Source of the DNA: Sphingomonas sp. PsM26
GTDB lineage: Bacteria; Pseudomonadota; Alphaproteobacteria; Sphingomonadales; Sphingomonadaceae
Assembly: GCA_030433805.1 (NCBI GenBank)
Contig: JARUXA010000008.1
Coordinates: 141,980-205,979, forward strand
Direction of reading: 5' to 3'
DNA: 64,000 bases
The position numbers and the translations under genes were made by a program. The notes beneath the pieces are model-generated. The model saw only the letters and a list, made by a program, of their open reading frames with translations. It was not told where the DNA came from and ran no database searches. Each line of letters begins with the position of its first letter. Position 1 is the stretch's first letter. This document shows positions 54,161 through 63,893 of the stretch, piece by piece.

Positions 54161-55579
54161 TTATGTCATGTCCGACGCATCGCGCGGCAGGGTGAAGACG
54201 AACCGTGCCCCCTGTCCGGGTGCGCTGTCGACCGTCACGTCTCCCCCCATCGCCCGCGCCAGTCTCCGCGCGATATACAGGCCAAGACCGGATCCGCCCG
54301 CTTCGTACGGATCGACGCGTTCGAACTTGTTGAAAATCCGGGCCTGATCCACCGCCGCGATCCCCTTGCCCTGATCGCCGACGATGATCGCGGCGAAATG
54401 CCCTTCGCGTTCGACCCGGATCCAGATCATGCCATCGAGCGGCGAATAGCGCACCGCATTGGCGATGAGATTGACGACGATCTGCAACGCCCGGCGCGCA
54501 TTCCCCATCGCGGGCAGCACACGCTCCGCAGAAGGGCCGTCGATCTGCACGCGCGCGGACGACGCACGCATCCGCAACATCCCAGTCGCTCGGCGCGCAA
54601 TCTCGGCAAGGTCGACGGGCTGCGGCAGGATCGTGAACCCCGGAAGTTCGATCGTCTGAAGGTCGACCAGATCGTCGACCAGACCGACCAGATGGCATCC
54701 TGCACTAGCGATATCCGCGGCATAATCTGCATAGTCCTGCCGCAGCGGTCCGTCCGCCTGTGCCCGGATCGTTTCCGCCGTCGCGATGATCCGGCCGAGC
54801 GGTACGCGCAGCGTCCGGTCCAGCCGTTCTGCGATGGTACCGGTGAACCCCGCGAGATCATGTGGTGTCGGAGGCAGCAGCGTATCGGTGACGGCGCGGT
54901 CGGGTGCGTCGTCGCAATTCGCCGTGCCCATGAAACCGCAGAATGCCCCTTGCGCATCGGTTCGCGGCATCGCCGACAGCAGCACCGCCTGCCCGGTCTG
55001 GCGAACCGTGGCGCGCTGCCGATCGAACGGCTGACGCAGCGCCAGACCGCTGAGGATCGGCAAGGCGCGGACGTCGTCCTCGGCAAGAGCGAACAATCGG
55101 GTCAGCGGCTGACCAAGAACCGTGGTCCCGTCGAAATCGGGCGACACGGGTGAGCGCGCCGACAGATGCGTCAGCGCCAACGCAGAGTCGGTTTCCCACA
55201 CCCAATGCGCGGCGCTACGCAGGAAGTCCTCGTCGCGGGTCTCCTGCGATGCAGCGGGCTGCCACGGATCGCGCAACCGCCACCCGACCAGTATAAGGTC
55301 GACCCCCTTGCGGTCACCATCCGCGATGGGATCGGCGCGCGCCCAGAGATCGAGATCGTCCCCGCCGTCCGCGACGATCACCGTCCGCACCACCGGAATG
55401 CCCAAACGCAACGCCAGCCGCACCAGCTTGGCCAGCGCGGGAACCGCCAGGGGCGCTCCGACCATGCCCCCCGCCCCCGCATTCAGTGCGATCAGACGCC
55501 GGTCCGCGGCAACCAGCCGGCCCGCGGCATCCAGTGTCGCGTGCACCGTCGTTGATAGCACCGGGTCATCGAGGCTCAC
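54161..55579 (-). CDS. histidine-kinase-like protein lacking the phospho-acceptor histidine
   Basis: A 472-residue soluble protein starting at GTG 55579, which overlaps the DUF2336 stop (GTGA). Residues 120-230 resemble a PAS-type sensor domain. The dimerisation region at about 248-300 has RTLRVPL at 255-261 where kinases have HELRTPL, so the His is Arg255 (codon CGG). The ATPase domain is intact: N370/N374 in VVNLIANAVRYSP, G1 VGDQGKGIA and G2 GGSGLGLYIARRL. It can probably bind ATP but not autophosphorylate in the normal way; it may regulate another kinase or act as a phosphatase. Confidence 0.88.
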   Translation of the reverse strand: MSLDDPVLSTTVHATLDAAGRLVAADRRLIALNAGAGGMVGAPLAVPALAKLVRLALRLGIPVVRTVIVADGGDDLDLWARADPIADGDRKGVDLILVGWRLRDPWQPAASQETRDEDFLRSAAHWVWETDSALALTHLSARSPVSPDFDGTTVLGQPLTRLFALAEDDVRALPILSGLALRQPFDRQRATVRQTGQAVLLSAMPRTDAQGAFCGFMGTANCDDAPDRAVTDTLLPPTPHDLAGFTGTIAERLDRTLRVPLGRIIATAETIRAQADGPLRQDYADYAADIASAGCHLVGLVDDLVDLQTIELPGFTILPQPVDLAEIARRATGMLRMRASSARVQIDGPSAERVLPAMGNARRALQIVVNLIANAVRYSPLDGMIWIRVEREGHFAAIIVGDQGKGIAAVDQARIFNKFERVDPYEAGGSGLGLYIARRLARAMGGDVTVDSAPGQGARFVFTLPRDASDMT

Positions 55580-56718
55580 CCCCGCGTGCCTGCCGAAGGC
55601 CAGGCCCGCCGCACGCCGCGCTCTATCGCGCTGAGCGCCGCACGATACTCGCGGTGCAGCAGCAATGGGGCCAGCGCCTTGGACGCGGCAATGCGATCGG
55701 TGGCCATGATATCGTCGAGCGCGTCGGCGAAACCGTCCACCTCGCGCCAGGGGTCCGCCTCCGCCATTGCCAGGCCGATCCGCGCCACCGTCGCCCGGTC
55801 CAGGTCCAGCGCGCGCAACGCCAGCCACAAGCGCTCGCCTTCCGGATCGAGGACGATCTCGCGCATGTCGGCATAATCGAGTCCCAGCCCCTGCGCGAGC
55901 AGTGCGATCACCAGCGACAGGCGACGATCGGACAATGCCTCGACCAGCAACCGTGCGCGGGCTTTCGCGTCGGGGTCCAGGGCGCCCGCCAGCCGCATCG
56001 CGACCGCTTCGAGCCGATCCTCCTCGACATGCGCGGAGATCTGGTGCGCGGCCGCCTCGGCGAGCGCGCGATCGAGCGCCCACAGCGCTCCGTCCCCGGC
56101 ATCGGCCACCGCGATCCGCAACGCCGCCGCGCTCCACCACACGAGGTGGTGGTGGAGGTCCGCGGGCAGGTCGCTCGATTGCGGCGTGCCGATTGGCATA
56201 TGGCTGCGTCGTTGGCTGTCGGCAGCGAGCAACGCCCTCGACGCTGCGCCGACCGCCGGGTTCACATGGTGCAACAGCCGCGGCAGCAGGCTCGGCTGGT
56301 CCGGGTCGTCGGGCGCACGGATGGGGAGCGCGTCGGCCATCAAATCCTGACGCACCCGCCCGAGCAGTTCCCGGATCAGCGCGGGATCGCGCAGCAGTCC
56401 GCTCGCATTCAGCCGCGCGAAAACAGGGGCCGCGGTAACACGCAACCGTTCGGCTAGGTCTGCTTCGTCCCGCAAGATCAGCAATCGTGTAGCGTGGCTA
56501 CGCAACGCCGCCTCGATCCCGCCGGCCAGCTGCGCCAGTACGGCGCGCATGCGCAACCGGGTGCGATCATCCAGCCGGACGGCGTCGTCCATCAACACAT
56601 CGTCGATCGCGCCGTACAGCCGATCCGTCGTGCGTGTTTCCGCGGCACTCGCACGCGCCAGCAACACCGCGATGCCTTCCGTGGCTCCCATATCCGTATC
56701 GCGACCGTCAATCGACAT
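55576..56718 (-). CDS. DUF2336 protein
   Basis: A 380-residue, largely helical cytoplasmic protein. It has repeated short helices such as RLRVTAAPVFARLNASGLLRD and LRIAVADAGDGALWALDRALAE, in line with the DUF2336 family of HEAT-like alphaproteobacterial proteins. The start is ATG 56718, or ATG 56691 nine codons on. The last codons overlap the kinase-like gene (GTGA), so the pair is coupled and the proteins probably interact. Function unknown; DUF2336 genes are often found beside signalling genes. Confidence 0.82.
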   Translation of the reverse strand: MSIDGRDTDMGATEGIAVLLARASAAETRTTDRLYGAIDDVLMDDAVRLDDRTRLRMRAVLAQLAGGIEAALRSHATRLLILRDEADLAERLRVTAAPVFARLNASGLLRDPALIRELLGRVRQDLMADALPIRAPDDPDQPSLLPRLLHHVNPAVGAASRALLAADSQRRSHMPIGTPQSSDLPADLHHHLVWWSAAALRIAVADAGDGALWALDRALAEAAAHQISAHVEEDRLEAVAMRLAGALDPDAKARARLLVEALSDRRLSLVIALLAQGLGLDYADMREIVLDPEGERLWLALRALDLDRATVARIGLAMAEADPWREVDGFADALDDIMATDRIAASKALAPLLLHREYRAALSAIERGVRRAWPSAGTRG

Positions 56719-56753
56719 GACTGCGGCTTACGCGGTTTGCCGCGACGGGTGGA

Positions 56754-57914
56754 CTACGGCTTTTGGCGAAAAGCCTCGATTGCGGCCGCAAGTGTCCCAG
56801 CGCCGTACAGTGCGGCCACCGCCAGGCCGACCAACGGCCACCCCACGAGCACCAGCGGCAGCAGGATCACGAGATAGGCGGTCGGGCTCGCCCACCAGCG
56901 TCGCAGCAGCGCGGGCAAGGCGGCGCGTTCGAGCAACGCCCCCGCGACAACCAGCGCACCCGCCAGTGCCGTTCCCGCCACGGGGTCTGCACGGATCCCG
57001 ACGGCCAGTGCAACGCAGGCGACGATCCCGGAGCGCGCATGGGTCGCGATCGTCGCGATGCGGCTCTCCTCGCGGATCCAGCCAAGCGCCGCCGCGATGC
57101 TGACGCTTACCAGCGCAAGTGCCGCGAGCAACAGCCCGATCACCGGATGCTTTGCCCAGATCGCCGCCACCGCACCGATGCTCAGCGCGCCACCGATCGC
57201 AAGCGGCGCCAGCGTCGAGACGAGGCGCGCCATCAACGGCGGCAAGGCGAACCGGACCAGCGGGGCCAGCAGGAAGCGTTCGGCCCAGCGCACCGGTTTG
57301 GCGACGAGTGCGGCAACCGTGCTGGTCCCGCGCCGGATCAGCGCGTCCGCGCTGCGTTCGATCGCATGTTTGGGGGCGTCGTGCTGATCGAGACGGACTT
57401 GCTCCGCCCCGGCCTGCGCCGCGACACGCAGAAGCGTCGACTGGAAATTATAATCGCGGGGCATCGCGGCGACTTCGCTGACTCGCTTGCATTCGAGCAA
57501 GGCGAGACCCGCCCACGCCGCTTTGGCGCTGACGCGTTCGTAGCGGTGATCGTCGGGATCGCAGATCACCAGCGTATCATGCCCGGCGGATGCGAGGCTC
57601 TGGATGATGTCGCCGCTCGTCACTACGCCGTCCGCTACGATCAATACGCGCGCGAGCGGGTGAAGCTTGGCGACCGCCTCCTGCGCGGTCCGCACCGCAT
57701 CGACCGATCCGCCACGCCGTCCGATCCGTCCGATCACGCCGAGCAATTCGGGCGTCATTCGCGATACGACGAGGATGATCTGCGTCGCCCCCGCCGCTGC
57801 CAGCAACCGCGCCTGGAATTCCACCAGCGTCAACCCGCCAAACGGCAAGGTACCCGCAAGCGTCCCAGGCCGATCATCGGCGTCTTCGGTCGTGAAAATC
57901 AGTCCAGCCAGCAT
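56754..57914 (-). CDS. membrane protein with N-terminal nucleotidyltransferase-like domain
   Basis: A 386-residue protein. Residues 1-215 resemble the Rossmann-like fold of sugar- or polyol-phosphate nucleotidyltransferases (GTLPFGGLTLVEFQARLLAA, ARVLIVADGVV, DTLVICDPDD), though the GxGxR signature loop is absent. From about 235 on there are five or six hydrophobic segments (FALPPLMARLVSTLAPLAIG to the end). The CDP-alcohol transferase signature is missing, so it is not an inositol-phosphate synthase fusion of the usual kind. Start ATG 57914 (MLAGLIFTTED). It is encoded between two signalling-type genes; function unassigned. Confidence 0.72.
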   Translation of the reverse strand: MLAGLIFTTEDADDRPGTLAGTLPFGGLTLVEFQARLLAAAGATQIILVVSRMTPELLGVIGRIGRRGGSVDAVRTAQEAVAKLHPLARVLIVADGVVTSGDIIQSLASAGHDTLVICDPDDHRYERVSAKAAWAGLALLECKRVSEVAAMPRDYNFQSTLLRVAAQAGAEQVRLDQHDAPKHAIERSADALIRRGTSTVAALVAKPVRWAERFLLAPLVRFALPPLMARLVSTLAPLAIGGALSIGAVAAIWAKHPVIGLLLAALALVSVSIAAALGWIREESRIATIATHARSGIVACVALAVGIRADPVAGTALAGALVVAGALLERAALPALLRRWWASPTAYLVILLPLVLVGWPLVGLAVAALYGAGTLAAAIEAFRQKP

Positions 57915-58025
57915 GGTCGCGCTGTTACGGCGTTCGGATGAGCTTGGCAAAGGCCGCGCACGGTTGTGCGATGCCCATGACGCACAAAGCATCGCGCACG
58001 ACGGGTGCGCGCCATGAGATCACGC

Positions 58026-58319
58026 TTAAAGCCGCTCGACCGCGCGTCGCAAGCGCCGCATCAGTGTCGGATCCTGCACGTCGCAGTCCGCCGCCTCGGT
58101 CGCGAGCGCCATCAGCCGAACCGCGCCGAAACTCGCCGCGAGCCCGCGCAGCCGCCAGGCCGCGCTCGTCCATTCCGCCTCGTCCGTCGCGATCTCCAGC
58201 CCCTGGAGCCCACGACGAACACTTTCGAGAAACGCGACCCGCAATTCAGCGATCAGCATGGGCTCGTCGCCCACTGCCGCCGCCAGCGTCGCATCGATTG
58301 CACCCGGTTCATACGCCAT
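58026..58319 (-). CDS. Hpt-like domain protein lacking the phospho-histidine
   Basis: A 97-residue helical protein (up to 120 if it starts at ATG 58388; I prefer ATG 58319, MAYEPGAIDATLAAAVGDEP, because the domain begins there and it leaves space for divergent promoters). It reads as a histidine phosphotransfer domain: AAWRLRGLAASFGAVRL corresponds to the usual AHxLKGxAxxxGA, with Trp55 (codon TGG) in place of His. It therefore cannot take part in phosphotransfer, but might bind a kinase or receiver. It lies beside the coiled-coil protein gene on the other strand. Confidence 0.75.
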   Translation of the reverse strand: MAYEPGAIDATLAAAVGDEPMLIAELRVAFLESVRRGLQGLEIATDEAEWTSAAWRLRGLAASFGAVRLMALATEAADCDVQDPTLMRRLRRAVERL

Positions 58320-58402
58320 GAATCGGACCGTATGGAGCAAGGACTTAACGTCGGGTTTCGCTATTCGCTTTGCGTCAGCGCTTTTCATGATAAACGACCC
58401 TT

Positions 58403-60745
58403 ATGAACGGGGGTTCTCGCATCATCGATCTTCGGCCCAATAATCGTCCGAAACCCGGCTCCGCGCCGCACGGCGATCTGCTGCCCGACCCGCAAGCCCT
58501 GTCGTCCGACGCGGAAACCGTGCCCATGCAAAATCCTTCCCGCCCCGAAACCTTCGGCGAAGTGTTTTCGGACGAAGACGCGGTTCCCGGCAAGCCTTTT
58601 CCGTGGCTGATGGTCGCAGGCGTGGTGCTGTCGCTCGGCTGGATCGTCACGATGCTGCTGTTGTCTGGGCCGTCGCTGTCCAACATGACCGCTCCCGAGC
58701 TGGTGAGCTTCGTCGCAGGCCTGTGTGTGCCCCCTGCCCTCATCGGAATCCTGTTGCTGCTCGCGCTGCGCACCAGCACCGCGGAAGCGCGCCGTTTCGG
58801 GCGGACCGCCCAGGCGATGCGCGCGGAAGCCGCCAACCTCGAACGGACGATCAACCGGCTTTCCACCCGGATCGACGATCACCGCATTCAGCTTACCGAA
58901 CAGAGTGAATGGCTCGGTGCGCTGGGCGACAGCGCGGTTGCGCGGCTCGCAGGCGTCGGCAACGGTCTGCGCGACCACATCGCCTCGGCAGACTCGCATG
59001 CGACGACGCTCGCCAAGGCCGCGGAGAATGCGCAGACCCGGCTCGACGTCCTGCTCGCGCTCCTGCCACGCGCGAATCACGAGACCGATGCGCTGGCTCA
59101 ATTGCTCAAGGCGACGGGTGTCACCGCCACCGAACATGCCGCAGCGCTCGACGCGCAACTGGCGGCGCTGGCCGAACGCGGACGCGAGGCAGATGCGGTC
59201 GCCAATGGTGCCGCGCAGAAGCTTGCGGCACATATCACGCGGATGGAAGCGACCAGCGAGACCGCCGGTGCGCGTCTCGAGCGCGTCACCGGCGACATGT
59301 CGCTCGCGGTCGACGGGCTGCTCGGCCGGACCGCGGATGCGATCGACGAAGCGCGTCGCGGGATCGCCGCGCAGGGCGACGCACTGCTCGCGATGCTCGG
59401 CACCAACCAGGCGGCGCTCGAACGGGTCGCGCATGACAGTGCCGATGGCCTTGCCACGCGGATCGTCGAGATCGAGGGGCTAATCGAGCATGTCGCCGCG
59501 CGGCTCGACGCACAACGCGGTACGGGTAGCGAGATCTTCGCCGAGCTCGATCATCACATCGTCCACGTGTCGGGTCGGTTCGATGCGCTCCATGCACAAG
59601 GGATCGATCGCAGCCAGGCGCTTGCCGCGTCGATCGGTGCGCTTGGCGGCTCTGCCCATGCGATGACCGAAGCGCTGCGGATGGGTGACACCGTCGCGCA
59701 AACCGCGATCGAGACGACCGAGCGCCTGCTGCTGGCGCTGGACGCCGCCGCACGCGAGATCGACGAGACGCTGCCCGATGCACTGACTCGGCTCGACAGC
59801 AAGGTCGGCGATACGCGTCGTCATGTCGGTGCGACCAAGCCTGAACTGCTTGCGCTCGTCACCGCTGCCGAAAGCACGCACGATGCGATCGAGGCGATCG
59901 CGCATGTCGTCGCGACGCAGCACGATACGGTCGAGAAGCTCGCGGGTACGCTGATCGACACGTTGAGCGACGGCAAGCTCAAGGCGGATGCGCTCGGCCA
60001 GATGGTCGACGACACGATCGGCCAGACCAACCGCTTCGCCGACGAAGCCGCACCGCGACTGGTCGAGGCATTGCTGCGGGTTCGCGACACCGCCAATGCG
60101 GCGGCCGAGCGCGCGCGCGAAACGCTTGCCAGCGTCATTCCCGATGCGGCGCTGGCGATCGAGCAGCATAGCGCTGCCGCCGTCGAGCGCGGCGCAACGC
60201 ATGCCGTCCAGCAGCAACTCGCAGCGATCGCCAGCGCTGCCGACACCGCTGCGGAATCGGCTGCTCGCGCGTCCGAGCGCCTTGTGGACCGCATCACTGC
60301 GTTGGCCGATGCCTCTGCGGTCCTGGAAGCGCGGTTCGAAGACGACCGGCTGGACCGCGCGGAAGCCGACCAGAACTCGATGGCGCGCCGTGTCTCGTTG
60401 CTGGTCGAGGCGCTCAACTCGGCGTCGATCGATATCGCCAAGACCTTCTCGGCGGACGTATCCGACAGCGCGTGGTCAGCCTATCTGAAGGGCGATCGCG
60501 GCGTCTTCACGCGGCGCGCGGTGCGGTTGCTCGACACGACCGAAGCGCGTGAGATCGCCTATCTCTACGACGACGACGCGGCATTCCGTGAGCATGTGAA
60601 CCGCTACATCCACGACTTCGAATCGATGCTGCGCGCGATCCTGTCGGGTCGTGACGGATCGCCGCTCGGCGTGACGCTGCTTTCGTCGGACATGGGCAAG
60701 CTTTACGTCGCGCTGGCACAGGCGATCGAGCGTTTGCGGACCTGA
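58403..60745 (+). CDS. two-TM protein with a very long coiled-coil region (TipN-like architecture)
   Basis: A 780-residue protein. A 65-residue Pro-rich cytoplasmic N-terminus precedes two membrane segments at about 68-87 and 100-122, and then about 650 residues of Ala/Asp/Glu/Arg-rich helix with heptad-like patterns (RAEAANLERTINRLSTRIDD and onwards). The last 110 residues look globular (YLKGDRGVFTRRAVRLLD, FREHVNRYIHDFESMLRAIL). Two N-terminal membrane helices plus a giant coiled coil is the build of the polarity factor TipN of Caulobacter. No ribosome site is seen at ATG 58403; ATG 58526 is an alternative. Homology to TipN is inferred from architecture only. Confidence 0.8.
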   Translation: MNGGSRIIDLRPNNRPKPGSAPHGDLLPDPQALSSDAETVPMQNPSRPETFGEVFSDEDAVPGKPFPWLMVAGVVLSLGWIVTMLLLSGPSLSNMTAPELVSFVAGLCVPPALIGILLLLALRTSTAEARRFGRTAQAMRAEAANLERTINRLSTRIDDHRIQLTEQSEWLGALGDSAVARLAGVGNGLRDHIASADSHATTLAKAAENAQTRLDVLLALLPRANHETDALAQLLKATGVTATEHAAALDAQLAALAERGREADAVANGAAQKLAAHITRMEATSETAGARLERVTGDMSLAVDGLLGRTADAIDEARRGIAAQGDALLAMLGTNQAALERVAHDSADGLATRIVEIEGLIEHVAARLDAQRGTGSEIFAELDHHIVHVSGRFDALHAQGIDRSQALAASIGALGGSAHAMTEALRMGDTVAQTAIETTERLLLALDAAAREIDETLPDALTRLDSKVGDTRRHVGATKPELLALVTAAESTHDAIEAIAHVVATQHDTVEKLAGTLIDTLSDGKLKADALGQMVDDTIGQTNRFADEAAPRLVEALLRVRDTANAAAERARETLASVIPDAALAIEQHSAAAVERGATHAVQQQLAAIASAADTAAESAARASERLVDRITALADASAVLEARFEDDRLDRAEADQNSMARRVSLLVEALNSASIDIAKTFSADVSDSAWSAYLKGDRGVFTRRAVRLLDTTEAREIAYLYDDDAAFREHVNRYIHDFESMLRAILSGRDGSPLGVTLLSSDMGKLYVALAQAIERLRT

Positions 60746-60753
60746 TCACACAG

Positions 60754-60860
60754 CTCTTCCCCGGCGAAGGCCGGGGCCCAGTCGAGGGCGGCTGGTGGCG
60801 GAAGCTGATCGCTGGAGTATCGGACATCACGACCGGGCCCCGGCCTTCGCCGGGGGAGCG
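60754..60860. repeat. family C palindromic repeat pair
   Basis: Left arm CTTCCCCGGCGAAGGCCGGG plus GCCCAG, right arm GGGCCCCGGCCTTCGCCGGG, at the end of the coiled-coil gene and before the convergent Hpt gene. Confidence 0.9.
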
Positions 60861-60930
60861 CAATTCTCTTAGCGAGAGTGCGTGTTACCGATCGCTTGCC
60901 GCGTCACGGGTATTCGCCATTGAAAATCCG

Positions 60931-61338
60931 TCAGCCGATCCGGCGGCCGAAACCCTGCCGACGCGGGACGACCGGATTCACTTCGGCCTCGAGGATCGCG
61001 AGCGTCCGACCGAACAATCCGCGAAGCGCCGCAACGTCCGCCATCGCTTGATCGGGGGTGTCGTGACTCTCCACGCAGTCGCGCGCGACGATTTCGATCT
61101 TCTCGGCAAGCTCACCCAGCGGTTCCGCCCCGAACTGGCGCGCCTCGCCCTTGAGCGTATGCGCGGGGATGACTAGCGCCGCTGCATTCTGCGCTCGCAT
61201 CGCTGCCTCGATCGCGGCGACCGATTTTACGCCATCCTCCCGGAAATAGCCGAGAATCCGTACAAACCCTGCTCCGAGTTCACCACGCGCGCGGGCGAAT
61301 ACGGCCCAGTCGATCAGGCTTCTGTCGTCGAGTAGCAC
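60931..61338 (-). CDS. histidine phosphotransfer (Hpt) protein
   Basis: A 135-residue protein starting at GTG 61338, with GGAG six bases upstream. It is a four-helix Hpt domain with the phospho-acceptor H60 in IPAHTLKGEARQFGAEPLG, and helices before (FVRILGYFREDGVKSVAAIE) and after. It would relay phosphate between a hybrid kinase and a response regulator, none of which is encoded in the window. A basic C-terminal tail (RRQGFGRRIG) follows. It converges with the coiled-coil gene, and only 2.6 kb away lies the Hpt-like protein that lacks His. Confidence 0.88.
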   Translation of the reverse strand: MLLDDRSLIDWAVFARARGELGAGFVRILGYFREDGVKSVAAIEAAMRAQNAAALVIPAHTLKGEARQFGAEPLGELAEKIEIVARDCVESHDTPDQAMADVAALRGLFGRTLAILEAEVNPVVPRRQGFGRRIG

Positions 61339-61471
61339 GGTCGTCTCCAACAATCCCGTCCCACGCGGACGGGAAGGTCCTGACGCAGGTGTAGCGGGAG
61401 ATCGTAAACGAGCGATTGACACACACCGTAATATTGCCCGCGGATGACCGTTTCGCGCCGCGTTGAGCACG

Positions 61472-61504
61472 AAAAAACCCCGCTCCCACAATAGGGAACG
61501 GGGT
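61472..61504 (-). terminator. intrinsic terminator after the glycine-zipper gene
   Basis: Read on the minus strand, ACCCCG pairs with CGGGGT around a partly paired loop and runs into six T residues, 50 bp past the stop. Confidence 0.8.
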
Positions 61505-61554
61505 CTTCGAGAGAAATTTCGCGCGCATCACAGCGACGCGCGCGAAACATCAGA

Positions 61555-61902
61555 TCAGCAACCGTTCTTGCGGTTCTGCGAGGCGTCATGCTTCTTGTCG
61601 AGATGACGGCCGAGCAATGCGCCACCGACGCCGCCCGCTACCGTCCCCAGCGTTCCGCCACCGAGCACGTTACCGAGCACTGCACCGCCAGCACCGCCGG
61701 CCAGCGTACCGGTCGTGCCGCTGCTGCGCTTGCAATCCTGGTAACGGCGCGAGTCCCGCCCGCGATAGTTGCGGCCGCGGTCGCGATAGTCACGATCGCG
61801 ATAGCCATCACGATACCCGTCGCGATCGCGATCCTGCGCCGCAAGAACCGGACCTGGCAGTGCCACTGCAGCCATCATGACCGCCATCATCAACTTCTTC
61901 AT
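61555..61902 (-). CDS. glycine-zipper 2TM-domain protein
   Basis: A 115-residue exported protein. Signal peptide MKKLMMAVMMAAVALPGPVLA. Then a charged Asp-Arg-Tyr repeat (RDRDGYRDGYRDRDYRDRG), and a glycine-zipper domain (TLAGGAGGAVLGNVLGGGTL followed by GTVAGGVGGALLG), as found in SlyB/Rick_17kDa-type envelope proteins. Cys57-like DCKRS and a C-terminal Cys may be bonded. Probably outer-membrane or periplasmic and involved in envelope integrity. ATG 61902 is preceded by GAGGACGACACC. Single gene with its own terminator. Confidence 0.87.
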   Translation of the reverse strand: MKKLMMAVMMAAVALPGPVLAAQDRDRDGYRDGYRDRDYRDRGRNYRGRDSRRYQDCKRSSGTTGTLAGGAGGAVLGNVLGGGTLGTVAGGVGGALLGRHLDKKHDASQNRKNGC

Positions 61903-61979
61903 GGTGTCGTCCTCTGTCTTTAAACCCTGTGGCCGATCAACCATCGACCCCTTCGAAAGTTCATTTGGACCGCATCGGC

Positions 61980-62797
61980 TTAGCCCCGCATGAACGTCTC
62001 GAATTGGTCCTTCCAATCCGGATGCCACCGCGACAATGCCGGGCGGTTCTCGGCGACGTCGCCCGCCGCCCACAGGATCCGCTTGCGATCCTGTTCGGGG
62101 GTGGTCTCGTTATCCGGGCACAGCAGATAGAAATCGCCCGCCCCGATCCCCTCCAGCATGAACGCTACCACCTGTTCCGCAGACCATGCCGCGTCGGGCT
62201 TGTCCGGCGTGTTGGCGGCGGTCATCCCGGTGAACGTATAGCCCGGGATCAGCAGATGCGCGGTCACCCGGTCGCCCGCCTGTTGCCGGAGCGTGTGCGC
62301 CAGCCCCTCGGTCAACGCCTTCACCCCCGCCTTGCTGACATTGTACGCGGTGTTGCCCGGCGGTTGCGTGATGCCCTGCTTCGATCCGGTGTTGATGACG
62401 ATGCCGGGTTGTCCGCTTTCGATCATCGCAGGGACGAAGCTCTGGACGCCGTGGAGCACACCCATCAGGTTGACACCCAGCACGCGCTCCCACGCGGAAG
62501 GATCGGCAAGCACGTCGCCGCCTGCCCCGACCCCGGCGTTGTTCATCAGGACCGACACCGGGCCATAGTGTTCCGCGACGGTAACGGCGAGCGCCTCGAC
62601 CGCGATCCGGTCGCTGACATCGACCGCCATGCCCACCGCCTGGTCGCCGCACGCCGCGATGGCGCTGTCCAGAGAATCGCCGGGTTGGTCGACGATGATG
62701 ACGCGCAAACCCATTCCCGCAAAGGCTTTCGCCGCCGCAAGTCCAATCCCGCTCGCGCCGCCGGTGACGACCGCGAGATTACCCGATGACAGCGCGC

Positions 62798-62801
<4 letters not shown>
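61980..62801 (-). CDS. short-chain dehydrogenase/reductase
   Basis: A 273-residue NAD(P)-dependent oxidoreductase of the classical SDR family. TGGASGIG is the cofactor loop, NNAGVGAGG follows, the catalytic residues are in [24 protein letters not shown] (Ser, Tyr, Lys), and IPGYTFTGM replaces the common PGxxxT. The C-terminal 60 residues are longer than usual ([20 protein letters not shown]). The substrate is unknown. ATG 62801 overlaps the stop of the aldo/keto reductase gene (ATGA), so the two are coupled. Confidence 0.92.
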
Positions 62802-63784
<983 letters not shown>

Positions 63785-63893
63785 TAGCGATCTCCTTGGC
63801 CGGGCATTGCTAGCGTGCCTGTTGCCACCGATCGCCCAATGTTCCGCCGGGGAAAGGGTTGCAGGATGTGCAGGTGGGAAGCAGCGCCTGTTC

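Noticed and set aside
58389..58402. A 14-bp divergent promoter between the pseudo-Hpt and the coiled-coil gene
   Set aside because: Too short to hold two promoters; I take the pseudo-Hpt start 69 bp further inside, which resolves it.
61494..61504. GGAAC as an EcfG promoter element
   Set aside because: It is part of the terminator stem of the glycine-zipper gene and has no CGTT at the right distance.
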